This document shows positions 1 through 6,423 of a stretch of 6,971 nucleotides of DNA, piece by piece (positions within the stretch are counted from its first letter, which is position 1; each line of letters begins with the position of its first letter). The stretch is taken from assembly GCA_934717675.1 (NCBI GenBank), contig CAKUYZ010000090.1, positions 1 to 6,971 of the forward strand, written 5' to 3'. The position numbers and the translations under genes are program-made. The notes below the pieces were generated by a model that saw nothing but the letters and a program-made list of their open reading frames with translations, had not been told where the DNA came from and made no database searches. Origin of the DNA: an uncultured Bacteroidales bacterium (GTDB lineage Bacteria; Bacteroidota; Bacteroidia; Bacteroidales; Marinilabiliaceae).

Positions 1-495
1 GACATGGGGGCCACGTTTCACTTTGCCAACGGACGGTTCTGCACGGCTGTCACCATCCGTAACGCAGGCGCAGTGGTGAAAAAGTATACGGAAGACGATG
101 CCACAAAGCCTCTGCCCATCGACGTCAAAGTTGGCATAGCCTACAAGGCCGAGCATGCGCCATTTCGTTTCCTACTGACCATTAAAGACCTGACGCAGTG
201 GGATTTGTCCCCTCTCCAAGACAAGAGCCTCAATGCGGGCGACAACTTGTTGCGACATATGCTCATTGGCTTTGAGTTCATCCCCGTCCGGGCCTTTTAC
301 TTCTCTATGGGCTATGACCATCGGAAACGTCGCGAGCTGACGGACAGTGACGCGGGCGGAATGGCTGGCGTGTCTTGGGGCGCGGGCCTCCATGTCGCAA
401 AAATTGATATTCAGTATGCGCACAGCCGCTACCATGTGGCGGGTTCGCTCAATAGCATAACATTGGCCACCAATTGGCGACGTTGGATGCGTTAA
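1..495 (+). CDS. porQ: Type IX secretion system protein PorQ, C-terminal part (5' end outside window)
   Basis: This is the last 164 residues of a protein whose beginning lies left of the window; the frame is already open at base 1, so the ATG at 4 is internal. The sequence alternates short amphipathic stretches with turns, as in an outer-membrane beta-barrel. Recognisable family stretches are RHMLIGFEFIP followed by YFSMGYDHRKRREL, then a Gly-rich segment (GMAGVSWGAGLHV) and the closing YAHSRYHVAGSLNSITLAT. I recognise these from memory as the C-terminus of PorQ, a PorV/PorP-related outer-membrane protein of about 330 residues needed for type IX secretion in Bacteroidota. The gene ends in three consecutive in-frame stops (TAATAATAA, 493-501), and the next gene begins 13 bases after the first stop, so the two are probably cotranscribed. 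The alternative is another PorV-like barrel protein. Family placement is fairly sure; the exact role in this organism is inferred. Confidence 0.82.
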   Translation, partial: DMGATFHFANGRFCTAVTIRNAGAVVKKYTEDDATKPLPIDVKVGIAYKAEHAPFRFLLTIKDLTQWDLSPLQDKSLNAGDNLLRHMLIGFEFIPVRAFYFSMGYDHRKRRELTDSDAGGMAGVSWGAGLHVAKIDIQYAHSRYHVAGSLNSITLATNWRRWMR

Positions 496-508
496 TAATA
501 AATCAGTA

Positions 509-2395
509 ATGACCGGCACATTTGTCAAAGACCAAAAAGCTACGGTTTTCAATCTGTTAGCTTTTCTAATGTATTGGCTGTTCCTTTTCCTGACGCAGCG
601 GCTGATATTCATGGCCGTCAACTCAATCAAGTCCATAGACCTCAGCGCGTCCGACGCCTTCGGCGCATTGGGGCACGGCATGCTGTTTGACGTGAGCATT
701 TGGGGCTATACCGCCATCGCCACGTGCGCGGTCCTTGCTTTGGCAGGCCCATTCGCCGGCACTCGCCGAGTGCTTCGCGTCATGGCGACAATCATTGGCA
801 TCCTTGGTGGCATAATCATCTTCCTTATGCCCGCCGAGGCTATAACGTACAAGGCCTGGGCTCACCACGTGGATGCGGGGTCGCTCATGATGGTGGCGGA
901 GAGACCCAGCCTCATCTTCGCGTCTGCCGAGACGTGGTTTGAGGTCGTCTACGTCATAGTATGCCTCATGCTCGGAGCAGTATTTTTCGGACTTGCCGTG
1001 CGTCTAAGCCGCATGGCCTGCCGCCTCGCGTACGGAAAGTCGGATGCGCCATCGCCAGAAAGACGCACTGTGACGGAGAGAGTCTTATCCTCAGTCATAG
1101 CCATTGTTCTCGGCGGACTTATGATCATACCCGTTCGAGGTGGCCTCGGGTTGGCTCCACTCAACACCGGCAACGCTTATTTCTGTCAAAACCAATTTGC
1201 AAACCACGTGGCGCTGAACCCCATGTGGAACTTCCTCTACTCAATAAAACGGGCAAAACAAGCCGATGCAAAATATGAGTTCTTGCCCGACGAGGAGATG
1301 GAAAGCCGCTTCGCGGCGCTGATGGCAAGCCAAGACACTTTTCCGAAGGTTCTCAAATGCGAACGCCCCAATGTGGTGCTCATTTTGCTAGAGAGCTTCT
1401 CGGCGCACGGAATCAAGTATCTCGGAGGCTACAACGCCACGCCAAACATAGATTCCCTTAGGCATACGGGTCTGTATTTCAATAATTTCTTCGCATCGGC
1501 AGACAGATCGGGCAAGGGCTTGCTATCTGTTATGAACGCCTACCCCAGCCTGCCGACAATCAGAGCAATCCAGTTCCCGCAGAAAACGCAAAACATCCCC
1601 TCCCTGCCACGCCGGCTGAGGGATAATGGCTATGCCAACCAGACGTTCCTTTATGGTGGAGACATCAACTTCAACAATTTCAACTCCCTAGTAAACCAGG
1701 CTGGCTTCGACCGCACCATTACGCAAGACGACTTCTCTGCCGAACAAATGAGTGATAAATGGGGCGCTCATGACGAGTACACTTTCGAACGCCTATTGTC
1801 CACCATCGACTCGCAGCCACAACCTTTTTTCGACTTCTTCTTCACGCTCAGCAGCCATGAGCCATATACGGTGCCTATGGAACGCCACATTGAGAATGAC
1901 TATCTCAACTCCATGTTCTACACCGATATGTGCCTCGGAAATTTTATGAAAGAGGCGCGTCAGCGTGCGTGGTGGGAGAACACTTTGTTCATCCTCGTGG
2001 CCGACCATGGCCACGGCGGGCCTCAGAACGTGGGTGTGACTGACAGAAAAAAGTTCAACATCCCATTAATCCTCACGGGTGGGGCTTTGGCTGTGCGAGA
2101 TTCGCTCGTAACGTCATACGGAAGCCAGACGGACATTGCGGCCACGCTGTTAAAGCAGTTGGGCATAAGCACCGAAGGGTTCATCTTTAGCAAAAACTTG
2201 CTAGACCCCACGGCAAAAGACTTCGCCTTCTTTGACTTCAGCGATGGCTTCGGGTTCGTCACGCCGTCAAATTACGAAGTGTATGACAATCCGATGGGAG
2301 CATACATCCGCTTAGACGACAACACACCAGCCGCCGACACCATAAGTGGCAAAGCATACCTGCAAAAGGTCGCAAAAGATTTCCACTCACGATGA
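509..2395 (+). CDS. LTA synthase family (sulfatase-fold) membrane phosphotransferase
   Basis: The protein has 628 residues. Five hydrophobic segments lie at about 13-37, 58-84, 88-112, 143-166 and 192-214, followed by a large domain expected in the periplasm. That domain carries the LtaS/alkaline-phosphatase-superfamily landmarks: PNVVLILLESF with likely metal ligand E295, TPNIDSL (311-317), the nucleophile region DRSGKGL (332-338), WGAHDEYTF (418-426), LSSHEPY with H450, and VADHGH with D499 and H500. LtaS itself moves glycerol phosphate from phosphatidylglycerol onto lipoteichoic acid. A Gram-negative has none, so here the enzyme more likely puts a phospho-substituent on a periplasmic or surface glycan or lipid; donor and acceptor are unknown. 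By alignment from memory the nucleophile is Ser334, where related proteins carry Thr. The ATG at 509 is the first in the open frame after porQ and starts just before the first membrane segment; its leader is AT-rich without a Shine-Dalgarno site. The stop overlaps the next gene. Confidence 0.9.
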   Translation: MTGTFVKDQKATVFNLLAFLMYWLFLFLTQRLIFMAVNSIKSIDLSASDAFGALGHGMLFDVSIWGYTAIATCAVLALAGPFAGTRRVLRVMATIIGILGGIIIFLMPAEAITYKAWAHHVDAGSLMMVAERPSLIFASAETWFEVVYVIVCLMLGAVFFGLAVRLSRMACRLAYGKSDAPSPERRTVTERVLSSVIAIVLGGLMIIPVRGGLGLAPLNTGNAYFCQNQFANHVALNPMWNFLYSIKRAKQADAKYEFLPDEEMESRFAALMASQDTFPKVLKCERPNVVLILLESFSAHGIKYLGGYNATPNIDSLRHTGLYFNNFFASADRSGKGLLSVMNAYPSLPTIRAIQFPQKTQNIPSLPRRLRDNGYANQTFLYGGDINFNNFNSLVNQAGFDRTITQDDFSAEQMSDKWGAHDEYTFERLLSTIDSQPQPFFDFFFTLSSHEPYTVPMERHIENDYLNSMFYTDMCLGNFMKEARQRAWWENTLFILVADHGHGGPQNVGVTDRKKFNIPLILTGGALAVRDSLVTSYGSQTDIAATLLKQLGISTEGFIFSKNLLDPTAKDFAFFDFSDGFGFVTPSNYEVYDNPMGAYIRLDDNTPAADTISGKAYLQKVAKDFHSR

Positions 2396-3648
2396 AAAGG
2401 GAAGACCTAGAAATAATGGCCCCGGTGGGGTCCTATGAGTCGCTGATGGCAGCAATTCAAGGCCATGCCGACTCCGTCTATTTTGGCATCGAGAAAATGA
2501 ACATGCGCTCCAGGTCGAGCAACAACTTCACATTCGATGACCTTCGCCAAATATCCGCCATTGCCAAAGAACATAACCTGAAGACCTACCTCACCGTCAA
2601 CACTGTCATATATGACGACGAGATGGATCTCATGAGGCGCATTGTCTCGACCGCCAAGGATAACGGAATCTCCGCGATCATCGCGTCAGACATGGCCGTC
2701 ATAACCTACGCGAACAGCATAGGCGTCGAGGTGCACATCTCCACGCAATGCAATGTCAGCAATTATGAGGCAGTCAAATTCTTCAGTCAATATGCCGACG
2801 TCATGGTACTGGCCAGGGAACTAAACCTGGGCCAAGTTAAAGCCATCAGCCGACGCATTGAGGCCGACGATTTGAAAGGCCCCAACGGGAAGAGGGTGCG
2901 CATAGAGATGTTCGCGCACGGCGCGCTGTGCATGGCCGTGTCCGGCAAATGCTACCTGAGCCTCGACAATATGGCGTCATCTGCCAATAGAGGCGCATGC
3001 CTTCAAGTCTGCCGGCGAAAATATACCGTCCGCGACACGGAGTCTGACATGGAACTGGAAGTGGATGGCAAATACATCATGTCTCCCAAAGACCTAAAGA
3101 CCATAGGTTTTATGGATAAAATGATAGACGCCGGGGTGAAAGTATTCAAGATTGAGGGGCGCGCCAGGTCGGCGGACTATGTGAAGACCGTGTGCGAGTG
3201 CTACGATGCCGCGGCCCGAGCCGTGGCCGAGGGCTCGTATTCGAAGGAGCTGGTTGACACTCTCAACGCGAAATTGGCTCAAGTGTTCAATCGTGGCTTC
3301 TGGGACGGATATTATCTAGGACAGACTCTGGGGGAATGGAACGAGACCAACGGCAACGGCGCAAAAAAGAAGAAAGTATACATTGGAAAGGTGACAAACT
3401 ATTTCAAGAAAATAGGTGTCATGGAAATGAGGCTAGAAACAGATGGGTTAGCCGTTGGCGACGACATCACAATCATGGGGCCGACTTCGGGTGTCGTGGA
3501 GCTTACGGTGAGCTCGATATGCGACAACGACAAACAATGCATCCAAAAGGCAGAGAAAGGGCAGACCATAGCCGTCGCCACACCTGAGAGAGTGAGGTTG
3601 AATGACAAAGTCTATAAAATAGTGAATTCAGAGCTAGTGAGGGACTAA
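2392..3648 (+). CDS. Peptidase U32 family protein, TrhP/YegQ-like
   Basis: The protein has 418 residues and is complete. It opens with the typical U32 N-terminus (IMAPVGSYESLMAAIQGHAD, residues 8-27), as in a TIM-barrel-like domain. The U32 signature is clear at 172-190 (EMFAHGALCMAVSGKCYLS) and is followed by RGACLQVCRRKY. This gives the four cysteines C180, C187, C203 and C207, which in this family are thought to bind an iron-sulfur cluster. KIEGRARSADYV (253-264) matches the conserved KIEGR region of YegQ, and residues from about 327 form a small C-terminal beta domain. Although the family is named for collagenase-like protease activity, its best-studied bacterial members, TrhP and RlhA, act in tRNA or rRNA hydroxylation; TrhP takes part in making 5-hydroxyuridine at tRNA position 34. 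I infer an RNA-modification role here. The ATG overlaps the upstream stop (ATGA), which points to translational coupling. Which U32 subgroup this belongs to is not settled. Confidence 0.9.
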   Translation: MKREDLEIMAPVGSYESLMAAIQGHADSVYFGIEKMNMRSRSSNNFTFDDLRQISAIAKEHNLKTYLTVNTVIYDDEMDLMRRIVSTAKDNGISAIIASDMAVITYANSIGVEVHISTQCNVSNYEAVKFFSQYADVMVLARELNLGQVKAISRRIEADDLKGPNGKRVRIEMFAHGALCMAVSGKCYLSLDNMASSANRGACLQVCRRKYTVRDTESDMELEVDGKYIMSPKDLKTIGFMDKMIDAGVKVFKIEGRARSADYVKTVCECYDAAARAVAEGSYSKELVDTLNAKLAQVFNRGFWDGYYLGQTLGEWNETNGNGAKKKKVYIGKVTNYFKKIGVMEMRLETDGLAVGDDITIMGPTSGVVELTVSSICDNDKQCIQKAEKGQTIAVATPERVRLNDKVYKIVNSELVRD

Positions 3649-3655
3649 CAAGAAG

Positions 3656-3672
3656 AAAATTTGCTACCTTTA
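3656..3672 (+). promoter_or_regulatory. Possible Bacteroidota-type -7 region upstream of the response regulator
   Basis: Two overlapping near-matches to the Bacteroidota -7 element TAnnTTTG are present: AAAATTTG (3656-3663) and TACCTTTA (3665-3672), each one base off. I see no clear TTTG at the -33 position. If the second is used, transcription would start near 3678-3680, leaving a leader of roughly 44 bases before the ATG at 3723. This would make the alternative ATG at 3675 untranslatable and would separate the receiver gene from the upstream operon. Confidence 0.35.
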
Positions 3673-3722
3673 CTATGTGCGCATTAGGCGACATTCACAT
3701 CAATCATATAGCACAAAAGAAG

Positions 3723-4100
3723 ATGGAGACTCCGAGTGGCGACAAGCCAACAATCTTGGTTGCGGAAGACACGGAAAGCAATTACTTGCTGGTTTCATAC
3801 CTGCTTCGCAACGACTACAATCTGCTTTGGGCGCACGATGGCGTAGAGGCTCTGGAAATGTATCGGACCAAACGGATAGACCTTATTCTTATGGATATTC
3901 GTATGCCGCGCCTCGGTGGACTTGCCACCACGGAGCAGATTCGCAAGACTGACAAGAAGATCCCCATCATAGCCCTCACGGCTTTCGCTTTCGACAGCGA
4001 CAGGGCGCAGACCATTGAGGCCGGTTGCACAGACTTCGTCCCAAAACCTATTAACGCGGAGCTGCTCAAGGCCAAGATTAAGAAATACTTGACAGAATAG
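3723..4100 (+). CDS. Stand-alone response regulator receiver domain
   Basis: With the start at 3723 the protein has 125 residues, just one CheY-like receiver domain. All key positions are present: acidic pair E15/D16 (ILVAEDTESN), phospho-acceptor D58 (LILMDIRMP), switch residue T86 (IIALTAF) and K108 (VPKPI). There is no DNA-binding or enzymatic output domain, so it should act by protein-protein contact or as a phosphorelay intermediate. VAEDTESNYLL followed by WAHDGVEAL resembles receiver domains found at the C-terminus of hybrid histidine kinases in Bacteroidota, so it may derive from one. I prefer the ATG at 3723 over the in-frame ATG at 3675 because the intervening 16 residues are not typical of the fold, an A/G-rich stretch directly precedes 3723, and a possible promoter overlaps the upstream candidate. 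No histidine kinase is encoded in the window. The next gene follows after 30 bases and may be cotranscribed. Confidence 0.9.
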   Translation: METPSGDKPTILVAEDTESNYLLVSYLLRNDYNLLWAHDGVEALEMYRTKRIDLILMDIRMPRLGGLATTEQIRKTDKKIPIIALTAFAFDSDRAQTIEAGCTDFVPKPINAELLKAKIKKYLTE

Positions 4101-4130
4101 ACAACAAAACTACATAACATAAAAAATAAG

Positions 4131-5324
4131 ATGGGTAAAGTATTACAGATAGGTGCCGGAGGTGTCGGCACCGTCGTTGCTCACAAGATGGCCGGCCTGC
4201 CGGACGTCTTCAGCGAGATTACTCTGGCCAGCCGCACCCAGTCTAAGTGCGACGCCGTGGCAAAAGCCATTGGCGGAGGCCGCATCAAGACAGCGCAGGT
4301 TGACGCTGACAACGTGGAGCAGCTGATCAAACTCATCGAGGCTGAGAAGCCAGACTTGGTCGTCAACGTGGCTCTGCCATACCAAGACCTCCCAATAATG
4401 GACGCTTGCCTGGCAACGGGCGTTTCATACCTAGACACAGCCAACTACGAACCCAAAGATGTCGCCAAGTTCGAGTATTCGTGGCAATGGGCCTACAAGG
4501 AGAAGTTCGAGAAAGCCGGCATCACGGCAATCTTGGGCTGCGGCTTCGACCCTGGCGTGACTTCTGTCTTCACGGCCTACGCGGCAAAGCACCATTTTGA
4601 CGAGATAAACTACCTCGACATTGTAGACTGCAACGCAGGCAACCACCATAAAGCTTTCGCAACCAACTTCAACCCCGAAATCAACATCCGCGAGATCACG
4701 CAGAAGGGTCGGTACTATCAAGACGGCAAGTGGATTGAGACGGGCGCGCTAGAGATTCACAAGGGTCTGCATTACCCAGAAATTGGAGAGAAGGAGTCAT
4801 ACCTTATGTATCATGAGGAGTTGGAGAGTTTGGTGAAGAACTTCCCCACAATCAAGCGCGCGCGCTTCTGGATGACTTTCGGGCAAGAATACCTCACGCA
4901 CCTCCGCGTCATTCAAGACATCGGCATGGCGCGGATTGACGAGGTGGACTACAATGGCGTAAAGATAGTCCCGCTCCAGTTCCTCAAGGCCGTATTGCCA
5001 AACCCTGGCGATCTCGGGGCGAACTACGAGGGCTGGACCTCCATCGGATGCCGCATCAGGGGCAAGAAAGATGGAAAGGAGCACACGTACTACATCTACA
5101 ACAACTGTAGCCACGAGGCGGCCTACAAAGAGACCGGCACCCAAGCCGTCAGCTACACAACGGGCGTGCCTTGCGCACTTGGCGCAGAGATGTTTATGAA
5201 GGGCATCTGGAAGAAGCCGGGAGTCTGGAATGTCGAGGACTTCGACCCGGATCCGTTCTTGGCGCGCCTTGGCGAACAAGGACTGCCTTGGCACGAGAAG
5301 TTCGATATAGATCTTGAACTCTAA
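4131..5324 (+). CDS. Saccharopine dehydrogenase family protein, probable carboxy(nor)spermidine dehydrogenase
   Basis: The protein has 397 residues and is complete. It begins with a dinucleotide-binding Rossmann fold: VLQIGAGGVGTVVAHKM (4-20) has the GxGGVG loop, and LASRTQSKC (32-40) ends the second strand, where an NADPH-preferring enzyme often carries such a basic or polar residue. VNVALPYQDLPIMDACLATG (78-97) and LDTANYE (101-107) follow, then ILGCGFDPGV (134-143) at the start of the substrate domain. This order and length match carboxynorspermidine/carboxyspermidine dehydrogenase, which reductively joins aspartate semialdehyde to diaminopropane or putrescine in the alternative spermidine route known from Vibrio, Campylobacter and Bacteroides. 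The true lysine-pathway saccharopine dehydrogenase is the main alternative and less likely. The partner decarboxylase is not in the window. The leader (4101-4130) is strongly A-rich, as is common for translated Bacteroidales genes. A strong terminator follows the stop. Confidence 0.85.
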   Translation: MGKVLQIGAGGVGTVVAHKMAGLPDVFSEITLASRTQSKCDAVAKAIGGGRIKTAQVDADNVEQLIKLIEAEKPDLVVNVALPYQDLPIMDACLATGVSYLDTANYEPKDVAKFEYSWQWAYKEKFEKAGITAILGCGFDPGVTSVFTAYAAKHHFDEINYLDIVDCNAGNHHKAFATNFNPEINIREITQKGRYYQDGKWIETGALEIHKGLHYPEIGEKESYLMYHEELESLVKNFPTIKRARFWMTFGQEYLTHLRVIQDIGMARIDEVDYNGVKIVPLQFLKAVLPNPGDLGANYEGWTSIGCRIRGKKDGKEHTYYIYNNCSHEAAYKETGTQAVSYTTGVPCALGAEMFMKGIWKKPGVWNVEDFDPDPFLARLGEQGLPWHEKFDIDLEL

Positions 5325-5355
5325 GGGGTTGGAGCCCTCTCTTTAGTATCTTTTC

Positions 5356-5399
5356 AGCATCCCTCGCCACAAGGTTTATGGCGGGGGATGCTTTTCTTT
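5356..5399 (+). terminator. Strong rho-independent terminator after the dehydrogenase gene
   Basis: The left arm AGCATCCCTCGCCA (5356-5369) pairs with TGGCGGGGGATGCT (5379-5392) over 14 base pairs, with a single G·U wobble, around a 9-base loop. The T-rich tail TTTTCTTT follows (5392-5399). It lies 31 bases past the stop of the dehydrogenase gene and should end that transcript. It also contains an ATG (5378) in frame with menA that should not be taken as the menA start. Confidence 0.93.
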
Positions 5400-5425
5400 C
5401 CCCACACACTCAAATACGCAGTTTC

Positions 5426-6310
5426 ATGTCAAGTATAAAAATATGGATTTCCGCATTTAGGCTCCGCACCCTGCCACTGTCTTTCGCCTTAGTCATCACA
5501 GGAGCCGCAGTTGCGGTGCAAGACGAATGCCTCAACACAAAAGTGCTGGCGTTGGAACTACTCACCGCCCTCTTTCTGCAAATTTTGTCCAACCTCAGCA
5601 ACGACTATGGCGACACAGTTCATGGGGCGGACAATGCCGAACGCAAAGGGCCAAAGAGAGCCGTCCAAAGCGGAGCCATATCACTAGCGCAGATGCGCGG
5701 AGCAATGGCCATATTCGCCGCCTTGTCACTCATTTCTGGCATCATGTTGCTTTGTGCTTCCTTCGCCACCATTGGTGTTTGCGGCCTCATCACGTTGTTC
5801 GTCATAGGGCTGCTGTCAATCGTGGCGTCAATAACATACACGGCTGGCAAACACCCCTATGGAGACATAAGCGTATTTTTGTTCTTCGGCTTGGTCGGCG
5901 TGGCAGGCTGCTATTACCTCCATGCGGGGAGCGTACCAGCTCGCATTTGGCTCATGGCCTCGTCTGTCGGTTTGCTATCCGTCGGGGTGTTGAACATGAA
6001 CAATATACGAGATATGGACAGCGACAGGGAGGCAGGCAAGACAACCATTCCGATTTTATTAGGACGGAGGGGAGCCAAAACATATCATTTCTGCGTCATG
6101 ACAACTGCCATCGCCTTGCTTATCATCTACATTGTCCTTTTCGGCACAAAATGGCAGTTTTGCGGCCTGGCCGTCATCCCGCCCCTAATGGCTAACGCCT
6201 TTCGCACATTGCACGAAGACAGCCACGCATTCTTCGATTCGCAGCTTAAACTCATTAGCGTCTCCACGTTCATCCTTTCCGTCTTGCTCCTCATTGGCAG
6301 TGCCATATGA
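5426..6310 (+). CDS. menA: 1,4-dihydroxy-2-naphthoate polyprenyltransferase MenA
   Basis: The protein has 294 residues and is an integral membrane UbiA-family prenyltransferase. It attaches a polyprenyl chain to 1,4-dihydroxy-2-naphthoate to give demethylmenaquinone, the quinone used in anaerobic respiration. The first Asp-rich motif is NLSNDYGDTVHGAD (56-69; N56, D60, D63, D69), and the second is NNIRDMDSDREAGK (192-205; D196, D200), which together bind Mg-diphosphate. Eight or nine hydrophobic helices run from about residue 15 to 293. SAFRLRTLPLSFALVITGAA at the N-terminus is typical of MenA. I chose ATG 5426; the upstream in-frame ATG at 5378 lies inside the 3' arm region of a terminator hairpin and would add 16 residues unlike the family. 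No clear promoter is visible between the terminator and this start. No other men gene is in the window. Identity is secure. Confidence 0.94.
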   Translation: MSSIKIWISAFRLRTLPLSFALVITGAAVAVQDECLNTKVLALELLTALFLQILSNLSNDYGDTVHGADNAERKGPKRAVQSGAISLAQMRGAMAIFAALSLISGIMLLCASFATIGVCGLITLFVIGLLSIVASITYTAGKHPYGDISVFLFFGLVGVAGCYYLHAGSVPARIWLMASSVGLLSVGVLNMNNIRDMDSDREAGKTTIPILLGRRGAKTYHFCVMTTAIALLIIYIVLFGTKWQFCGLAVIPPLMANAFRTLHEDSHAFFDSQLKLISVSTFILSVLLLIGSAI

Positions 6311-6368
6311 CCAAACCGCAATTTGGCACAAACGCCCCATCATGGGCAGGAAAGTCAATATTAATCCA

Positions 6369-6376
6369 TAACTTTG
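6369..6376 (+). promoter_or_regulatory. Promoter -7 box (TAnnTTTG) for the polysaccharide export gene
   Basis: TAACTTTG is an exact match to the Bacteroidota -7 consensus TAnnTTTG. It lies 47 bases before the ATG at 6424, predicting a start of transcription near 6381-6384 and a leader of about 40 bases. No TTTG is seen at the expected -33 position (around 6343-6347), so the promoter may be weak or need an activator. The box lies inside the left arm of an inverted repeat. Confidence 0.6.
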
Positions 6377-6420
6377 CTAGCGGCGTATGTTCGCATCCCT
6401 TACATTAACTAGCAAAAGTT
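6370..6420. repeat. Imperfect inverted repeat spanning the export-gene promoter and leader
   Basis: The left arm AACTTTGCTAG (6370-6380) is the reverse complement of the right arm CTAGCAAAAGTT (6409-6420), except for one extra A in the right arm. The arms are 28 bases apart. The left arm overlaps the -7 box and ends about where transcription should start, while the right arm ends three bases before the ATG. Because most of the left arm would not be transcribed from that promoter, a DNA-level role such as a paired protein site or a small invertible segment fits better than an RNA hairpin. The pairing is seen directly; its function is inferred. Confidence 0.6.
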
Positions 6421-6423
6421 CCG

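Noticed and set aside
172..699. 175-codon - strand reading frame across the porQ/phosphotransferase junction
   Set aside because: It is antisense to two supported genes, with no recognisable domain.
3675..3722. N-terminal extension of the response regulator from ATG 3675
   Set aside because: The 16 extra residues do not belong to the receiver fold, the ATG lies against a possible promoter box, and ATG 3723 has an A/G-rich leader directly before it.
4089..4120. Sigma-70-like TTGACA (4089-4094) and TAACAT (4115-4120) before the dehydrogenase gene
   Set aside because: The spacing is 20 bases and the -10 is poor; the main Bacteroidota sigma factor uses TTTG/TAnnTTTG instead. TTGACA also lies within the receiver coding sequence, so chance is likely.
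4797..5294. 165-codon - strand reading frame opposite the dehydrogenase gene
   Set aside because: It is opposite a well-supported gene and shows no family motif; the long frame follows from that gene's codon pattern.
5347..5354. TATCTTTT as a possible -7 box for menA
   Set aside because: Transcription from it would start inside the terminator hairpin, and no suitable -33 element is present.
5527..6195. 222-codon + strand reading frame overlapping menA in another frame
   Set aside because: It lies wholly inside menA, is rich in His and Arg with no recognisable domain, and fits an out-of-frame shadow of a membrane-protein gene.
6311..6346. Short hairpins after menA (CCAAA/TTTGG and CCCAT/ATGGG)
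   Set aside because: The stems are only 4-5 base pairs and no T-tract follows, so they do not support a terminator call.
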